35,464 nucleotides of DNA from Ruminococcus sp. (GTDB lineage: Bacteria > Bacillota > Clostridia > Oscillospirales > Ruminococcaceae): NCBI GenBank assembly GCA_017519145.1, contig JAFWTA010000016.1, positions 1 to 35,464 on the forward strand, given 5' to 3'. Both the position numbers and the translations under genes were made by a program. Below are positions 31,503 through 35,464 of the stretch, one piece after another. Position 1 is the stretch's first letter; each line of letters starts with the position of its first letter. Under the pieces are notes generated by a model. It made no database searches. It saw nothing but the letters and a program-made list of their open reading frames with translations, and had not been told where the DNA came from.

Positions 31503-32563
31503 TTTCTCTCCTCCATTCTGCTGTATATCTCATCCAGCTGTACTTTATCCTGCTTTATCTCGTCCAGTATGGTTATCCTGCCCGTTCTTACGGTGCGTGC
31601 CTTCTCCCACATATCCGCGAACATATCCTTTGTTATTCCGTAGCTCGCAGGGCTTACGTCCAGACCGTAGGTGCGGAAGAAATCAAGGAGCCCGTCGGGA
31701 GACTGTCCCTGAAAGATGCAGGCAGGTATGCTTCCCAGCGCAACTGCCATACCGTGGGAGATCTTCACCTCGGGGTAATACTCCTCGATGGCGTGGGCAA
31801 AGAGGTGCTCACTGCCGCTGCACGGACGCGATGAGCCTGCTATCTCCATGGCAAGTCCTCCCATTACCAGAGCACGGGAGAGTATCCTTATGAATACGCG
31901 GCTCTTCATGTTTTTCTCGTCGCAGTGATAGACCGAATCGTAGCTCATTCTGCTCAGTGCATATGCAAAGTCGTTCACACGGGTATTGGTCTTTCTTGCG
32001 GAGAGCTTCCAGTCGTAGAGTGCCGTATGCTTTGCGATGGTGTCGCCTATGCCCGAGAGAGTCTGTCCCTCGGGAGCATTTATTATCATGTTGGTATCAA
32101 CGATTATCGCCGTGGGAATGTTGCACTCTATGGTCTTGCGCGCCTTGCCGTAGGTCTCCAGCACCGCAAAGGGCGACGCAAGGGAATCGTTGCTCAGCGA
32201 GGTGGGCATACAGATGTATACCGCCTTGCTGATGTGTGCGGCATACTTGGCGGTGTCGAGGACTCTTCCGCCGCCTATGCCGATTATGACCTTTACGTCC
32301 TCCACACAGACCTTCTTGGCAATGGCAACGGCTTCGTCAAAGCTTGCCTCCTTCATGGCGACTATCTCGGCATTGCCGAAATCGCTGCTTATATCGTTTA
32401 TCTTCTCGCTGTATATGCCTATGAGGAACTCCTCGGAGATAATGATGGTCTTCTGTCCTGTTATCTCGGGGATGTACCGCTGTATTATCTCGTCGGAGCG
32501 AAAAAAAGCGTCCTCCTCCACTGCAAGACATATTGGCAGGTCAAAGCTTGTGTGCAGATTCAT
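31499..32563 (-). CDS. sn-Glycerol-1-phosphate dehydrogenase-like enzyme (AraM/EgsA family)
   Basis: This 354-residue member of the iron-containing alcohol dehydrogenase/glycerol dehydrogenase superfamily shows the glycerol-1-phosphate dehydrogenase pattern. GIGGGRVLDTAKYAA binds NAD. PTSLSNDSLASPFAVL takes the place of PTxxSxDGxxS. SGIGDTIAKHTALYDWKL carries the metal Asp, and SRPCSGSEHLFAH and ISHGMAVALG carry the metal His residues. AraM in Bacillus makes G1P from dihydroxyacetone phosphate for an archaeal-type ether lipid. Whether this one does is not certain, and related enzymes such as 3-dehydroquinate-synthase-like ones exist. It sits between an ABC-2 exporter and a HAD phosphatase. 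Confidence 0.8.
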   Translation of the reverse strand: MNLHTSFDLPICLAVEEDAFFRSDEIIQRYIPEITGQKTIIISEEFLIGIYSEKINDISSDFGNAEIVAMKEASFDEAVAIAKKVCVEDVKVIIGIGGGRVLDTAKYAAHISKAVYICMPTSLSNDSLASPFAVLETYGKARKTIECNIPTAIIVDTNMIINAPEGQTLSGIGDTIAKHTALYDWKLSARKTNTRVNDFAYALSRMSYDSVYHCDEKNMKSRVFIRILSRALVMGGLAMEIAGSSRPCSGSEHLFAHAIEEYYPEVKISHGMAVALGSIPACIFQGQSPDGLLDFFRTYGLDVSPASYGITKDMFADMWEKARTVRTGRITILDEIKQDKVQLDEIYSRMEERK

Positions 32564-32587
32564 GATATCATATCCCTTCTTATTTTT

Positions 32588-33391
32588 TTACGAGCCTGTA
32601 CCGTTGTATTTCATCGCGCCCCTCATCCACAGCTTGTAGCTTAGCCAGAAGAATACCACCGCAATGAGCGGCGACAGCCACGACAGCAGGGGCACCTCGT
32701 CGGGACGAAGCACCACAAGACTGGGATAATAGGCTATAAAGGCTATGGGCAGGAAGAATGTGAATATAAAGCGGAACACAGGACTGAATATGGTTATGGG
32801 GTATTTCGCATAGTCCTTGAAACGTGTCACAAGGTCAAGGATGTAGAATGAATTCTGTATCCAGAAACAGGTTGCAGCCGCAGCATTCTGCATAGCCGCC
32901 ATGACCAGCGACGCCGTAATGAGAAACACTGTCATCTTCAGCAGTATCAGCGGCGTAAAGCCGAGCCCTATCTTCGTCCATGAGTAAATGAGAGTTCCCA
33001 GACCGAAGGCAAGCTGTCCCAGTCCCTTGATGTCAAAGACCTCGGACTGATAGTAGAAGAACAGGTTTATGGGGCGGAAGCAGTACTTTATGAAGTCCCC
33101 AGAATAGACGTACTGTCTCAGGCTCCAGTTGTTGTCAAAGAGGCACTGCACGGGCGTCAGCGCCACAAGTGAAAAGCCGTAGAGGAACAGCATCTCGTAA
33201 TAGCCCCAGCCGTTTATGCTCGGGAAGCTGCGGAACAGTATCCAGAAGCTTACAAAACCCGATATATTGGTGAATATCATGCCGATGGTGGAGATGATGA
33301 AGTCCGCACGATAGCTCATTTTGCTCTTGAGGTCCTGTGCCAGTATCTTTCCGTAGATACGCAGGTAGAAGCCAAGTCCGTTTCTTTTCAT
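32588..33391 (-). CDS. ABC-2 family transporter permease
   Basis: This is a 267-residue membrane protein with about six helices. It is related to the uncharacterised ABC-2 permeases that occur in pairs with a dedicated ATPase (the COG4587/COG3694 type). The N-terminal YRADFIISTIGMIFTNISGFVSFWILF segment and YYPSLVVLRPDEVPLLSWLSP near the C-terminus are typical. It starts 4 bp after the other permease gene, with GGAGG upstream. Together with 33396-34199 it would form the membrane channel of an exporter; the cargo is unknown. Confidence 0.85.
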   Translation of the reverse strand: MKRNGLGFYLRIYGKILAQDLKSKMSYRADFIISTIGMIFTNISGFVSFWILFRSFPSINGWGYYEMLFLYGFSLVALTPVQCLFDNNWSLRQYVYSGDFIKYCFRPINLFFYYQSEVFDIKGLGQLAFGLGTLIYSWTKIGLGFTPLILLKMTVFLITASLVMAAMQNAAAATCFWIQNSFYILDLVTRFKDYAKYPITIFSPVFRFIFTFFLPIAFIAYYPSLVVLRPDEVPLLSWLSPLIAVVFFWLSYKLWMRGAMKYNGTGS

Positions 33392-33395
33392 GTCA

Positions 33396-34199
33396 TCAGC
33401 CTCCGTTCACGGTTATCCTGCGCAGCGATGCCTTCCAGAAAAGCTTGCTTATGACCGTCATGACCACGCACCAGATAAGCTGTATGCCAAGTGTCGTGAC
33501 CAGCTTTTTCGGCTCGGGGTCGGCGTCAAGCAGTATGGAAAGGGGCGCATTGTATATGGACTGGAATGGCAGGCACTCCACTGCGCGGCGGAAGCCATCG
33601 GGGAAAAATGCCAGCGGGATAGTAGCTCCCGACAGCAGGAGAACTATGACCTGCTTCATGATGTTTATTCCCCATATGGACTCGGTATAAAGGCAGATAG
33701 TACCCACGATGAAGTCTATGCTGTAGTTTATGATTATCGCCATGACCACCGAGATGACAAAGCAGAGCAGGTTCAGCCCAAGGTGTACCGCACCGTGAGT
33801 GACCGCGGTCACTACTATGAATGTGGGCAGGAAGGTCATGAAGAAGTTGGTGACAAATGAGCCCGAATATGACCAGAACAGATATGTCCTGTACTTCATG
33901 GGCTTCAGCAGGTCGAGAACTATCTTTCCCGACTGGATAGCGCGTCCTATCTCCCAGACGGCGTACATTTCCATAAAGTTGAACAGCGCCGTGGCAAGCA
34001 CAAGATATATCAGAGTGTCGGAAAAGGTCATGCCGTTGACCACCTTGGTGCCTGCCGAGGCATATATAGCCTTCCACAGGAAGTAGACCACGATGAGGTA
34101 GAGCAGATTTCCCACAACAATTACAAAGGAGCCCAGCCTGAACTGGAGTGCCTCAATTATTCCCGCTCTTGTCAGGGCGAGATATCTTTTCAGCTTCAT
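33396..34199 (-). CDS. ABC-2 family transporter permease
   Basis: This is the second 267-residue ABC-2 permease with six predicted helices. ALTRAGIIEALQFRLGSFVIVVGNLLYLIV begins the membrane part, and GRAIQSGKIVLDLLKPMKY is the cytosolic loop found in this family, where it probably touches the ATPase. The start overlaps the ATPase stop by ATGA and has AGGAGG 7 bases upstream. The pair of permeases is a heterodimer candidate. Confidence 0.85.
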   Translation of the reverse strand: MKLKRYLALTRAGIIEALQFRLGSFVIVVGNLLYLIVVYFLWKAIYASAGTKVVNGMTFSDTLIYLVLATALFNFMEMYAVWEIGRAIQSGKIVLDLLKPMKYRTYLFWSYSGSFVTNFFMTFLPTFIVVTAVTHGAVHLGLNLLCFVISVVMAIIINYSIDFIVGTICLYTESIWGINIMKQVIVLLLSGATIPLAFFPDGFRRAVECLPFQSIYNAPLSILLDADPEPKKLVTTLGIQLIWCVVMTVISKLFWKASLRRITVNGG

Positions 34200-35197
34200 G
34201 ACACGCCCTCCTCGTATATCTTCTTTATGACCTCCTCGGTGGATATCTCCTCAAGCTGCATATCCTTTATCTTGCAGGAGCTTTGCAGCCTGCCGAGAAC
34301 GTCTATGACCTTTGCCTTTTCCTCGTCCACCAGCACCGATATCCACTCATCATCCGCTGATACGGAAAAATCGGGGAGCTCCTTCTGTATACTCTCCGCG
34401 ATCTCCTTCATATCGCCGTCAATGCGTATCTTCAGCGTTCTGTATGAGCCGAAGAAGCCTTTCAGGTGCTCGATGTCGTTGTCATAGAGCATTTTTCCCT
34501 TGTCGATGATGACTATCCGCCTGCATAGCGCGTCAACGTCGCCCATATCGTGAGTGGTGAGTATCACGGTGGTATTCTTTTCCTTGTTGAGAGCGTGGAT
34601 AAGAGTTCTTATCTTTGCCTTCATGGATACATCAAGTCCGATGGTGGGCTCGTCGAGGAAAACTATCTTAGGGTCATGGAGAAATGCCGCAAGGATATCG
34701 CTGAGAGTGCGCTGTCCCAGTGACATCTGGCGCACAGGCTTGTGCAGCAGGGGCTCTATGTCCACCAGCGAACCGTAGAGCTTCATCATGCCATCGTACT
34801 GCTCGTCGCTTATCCGGTAAATATCCTTCAGCAGCCGGAATGACTCTATCAGCGGCAGCGCCCACCACAGCTGGCTGCGCTGTCCGAACACGACGCCTAT
34901 TTTCTGCGCGTTCCTCTCGCGGTTCTTATACGGTGCAGCGCCGTCCACCAGTATCTGTCCCTCAGTCGGCTCAAGAACACCCGTCATCATTTTTATGGTG
35001 GTGGATTTTCCTGCTCCGTTGGGCCCCAGATATCCGACTATCTCGCCCTGCTCAATGCTCATGCTGATGCTGTCCACTGCGCGGACCGTCTTGTAATCAC
35101 GGGAAAACAGGTCCTTTATGCTTCCTTTCAGTCCCTCGCGGCGGTTGAGCACCTTGAATTCCTTGGTAACATCTTTTATCTCGATTATCGCCGGCAT
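34196..35197 (-). CDS. ABC-2 type exporter ATP-binding protein
   Basis: This is a 333-residue ATPase of the COG4586 type that goes with the two following permeases. Walker A is GYLGPNGAGKSTT, the signature is MSLGQRTLSD (an LSGGQ variant), Walker B is IVFLDEPTIGLD, and the H-loop is TTHD. A C-terminal extension of about 100 residues follows. I prefer the ATG at 35197 with GAGAGG upstream. The in-frame ATG at 35236 lies only about 13 bases from the expected transcript start and has no ribosome site. It is the first gene of a five-gene operon (ATPase, two permeases, G1PDH-like, HAD). Confidence 0.88.
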   Translation of the reverse strand: MPAIIEIKDVTKEFKVLNRREGLKGSIKDLFSRDYKTVRAVDSISMSIEQGEIVGYLGPNGAGKSTTIKMMTGVLEPTEGQILVDGAAPYKNRERNAQKIGVVFGQRSQLWWALPLIESFRLLKDIYRISDEQYDGMMKLYGSLVDIEPLLHKPVRQMSLGQRTLSDILAAFLHDPKIVFLDEPTIGLDVSMKAKIRTLIHALNKEKNTTVILTTHDMGDVDALCRRIVIIDKGKMLYDNDIEHLKGFFGSYRTLKIRIDGDMKEIAESIQKELPDFSVSADDEWISVLVDEEKAKVIDVLGRLQSSCKIKDMQLEEISTEEVIKKIYEEGVS

Positions 35198-35255
35198 CTC
35201 TCTATCCTCTCTTTCATTATCCCTCTTTCCTGCCATATCAGGAAAGGAAAAAGAT

Positions 35256-35284
35256 ATTATAGCACAATCTTACGGGCTTGTCAA
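35256..35284 (-). promoter_or_regulatory. Consensus promoter of the ABC-2/G1PDH/HAD operon
   Basis: On the minus strand, TTGACA (complement of 35279-35284) and TATAAT (complement of 35256-35261) are separated by exactly 17 bp. Both hexamers are perfect, implying strong, probably constitutive transcription unless repressed. Confidence 0.88.
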
Positions 35285-35310
35285 GATGTATTTCCCGTTA
35301 TTACGCAATA

Positions 35311-35338
35311 AAAAGCCACTCCCGGGGGAGTGGCTTTT
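35311..35338 (-). terminator. Terminator of the gene at the right edge
   Basis: AAAAGCCACTCCC (35311-35323) pairs perfectly with GGGAGTGGCTTTT (35326-35338). On the minus strand the stem is followed by TTTTTATTG. It lies 9 bp after the stop of the partial gene and insulates it from the ABC-2 operon promoter. Confidence 0.9.
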
Positions 35339-35347
35339 GTTTATGTA

Positions 35348-35464
35348 TCAGCCTTCGTAACGAAGAATGTAGTATATACCCTGATTTACAAGCTGATCGA
35401 ATGTATGAGGGCCGTTATTTCCGCTGAATCCTGAAGAGAACTTGATCCTTCCCGAAGATCCCCA
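35348..35464 (-). CDS. C-terminal fragment of an unknown protein (cut by window edge)
   Basis: The last 38 codons of a minus-strand frame run from the edge to the TGA at 35348-35350, reading WGSSGRIKFSSG at the edge and ending in NQGIYYILRYEG. A perfect terminator 9 bp downstream supports a real gene end. The remnant is too short to place in a family. Confidence 0.65.
   Translation of the reverse strand, partial: WGSSGRIKFSSGFSGNNGPHTFDQLVNQGIYYILRYEG

Noticed and set aside
31925-32644. Open plus-strand frame of about 240 codons opposite the G1PDH-like gene
   Set aside because: It is antisense to a conserved enzyme gene and crosses into the permease gene; there is no ribosome site or family pattern.

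Overview
The window looks like a chromosomal segment of an anaerobic, Gram-positive member of the Clostridia, most probably a Ruminococcus-like Oscillospiraceae. The grounds are the protein families (HydF for [FeFe]-hydrogenase maturation, NdoA-type MazF, PotABCD, ArgJ-type cyclic arginine synthesis), strong AGGAGG ribosome binding sites, and sigma-A promoters very close to consensus. The genus is an inference; no rRNA gene lies inside the window.

Left part (1-14.8 kb, almost all minus strand). This is an arginine biosynthesis cluster read right to left: argG, a YpeA-like GNAT gene, argH, argC, argJ, argB, argD, argF. It holds a nearly complete route from glutamate to arginine: ArgJ recycles acetyl groups, ArgB/C/D make acetylornithine, ArgF/G/H finish. 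Almost every arg gene is followed by an unrelated small gene: a 2-TM peptide after argH, a CdiI-immunity-like protein after argC, four membrane-anchored bacterial-PH-like proteins after argJ, and a Tubby/LURP-like protein after argD. A strong terminator closes argF, followed by three small membrane-protein genes. argG has its own promoter with ArgR/AhrC-type operator palindromes upstream. A perfect consensus promoter at the left edge fires out of the window.

Middle (14.8-25 kb, mainly plus strand). An LDH-scaffold dehydrogenase carrying the malate-specifying Arg sits next to malic enzyme, a layout that suggests a malate shunt (NADH to NADPH). Then come a SUFU-domain protein, hydF overlapping a DUF2809 gene and a membrane acyltransferase, an orphan MazF, and a convergent SERCA-type calcium P-type ATPase. 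Two arrays of one 94-bp repeat family lie in the two largest intergenic gaps here. Each unit combines a GC hairpin with a promoter position, and the last unit of each array supplies a near-perfect promoter for the next gene (SUFU gene and potA).

Right part (25-35.4 kb). A potABCD spermidine/putrescine importer operon (PotD with an unusual C-terminal membrane anchor), an AEC-family permease and a zinc-ribbon/pilin-like membrane protein are on the plus strand. They converge on a minus-strand operon of an ABC-2 exporter (ATPase plus two permeases), a glycerol-1-phosphate-dehydrogenase-like enzyme and a HAD phosphatase. That operon has a perfect consensus promoter. A fragment of one more minus-strand gene, with its terminator, reaches the right edge.

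The observations most worth following are the 94-bp promoter-hairpin repeats, the LDH-like malate dehydrogenase, the ABC-2/G1PDH/HAD operon, and the accessory genes threaded through the arginine operon.
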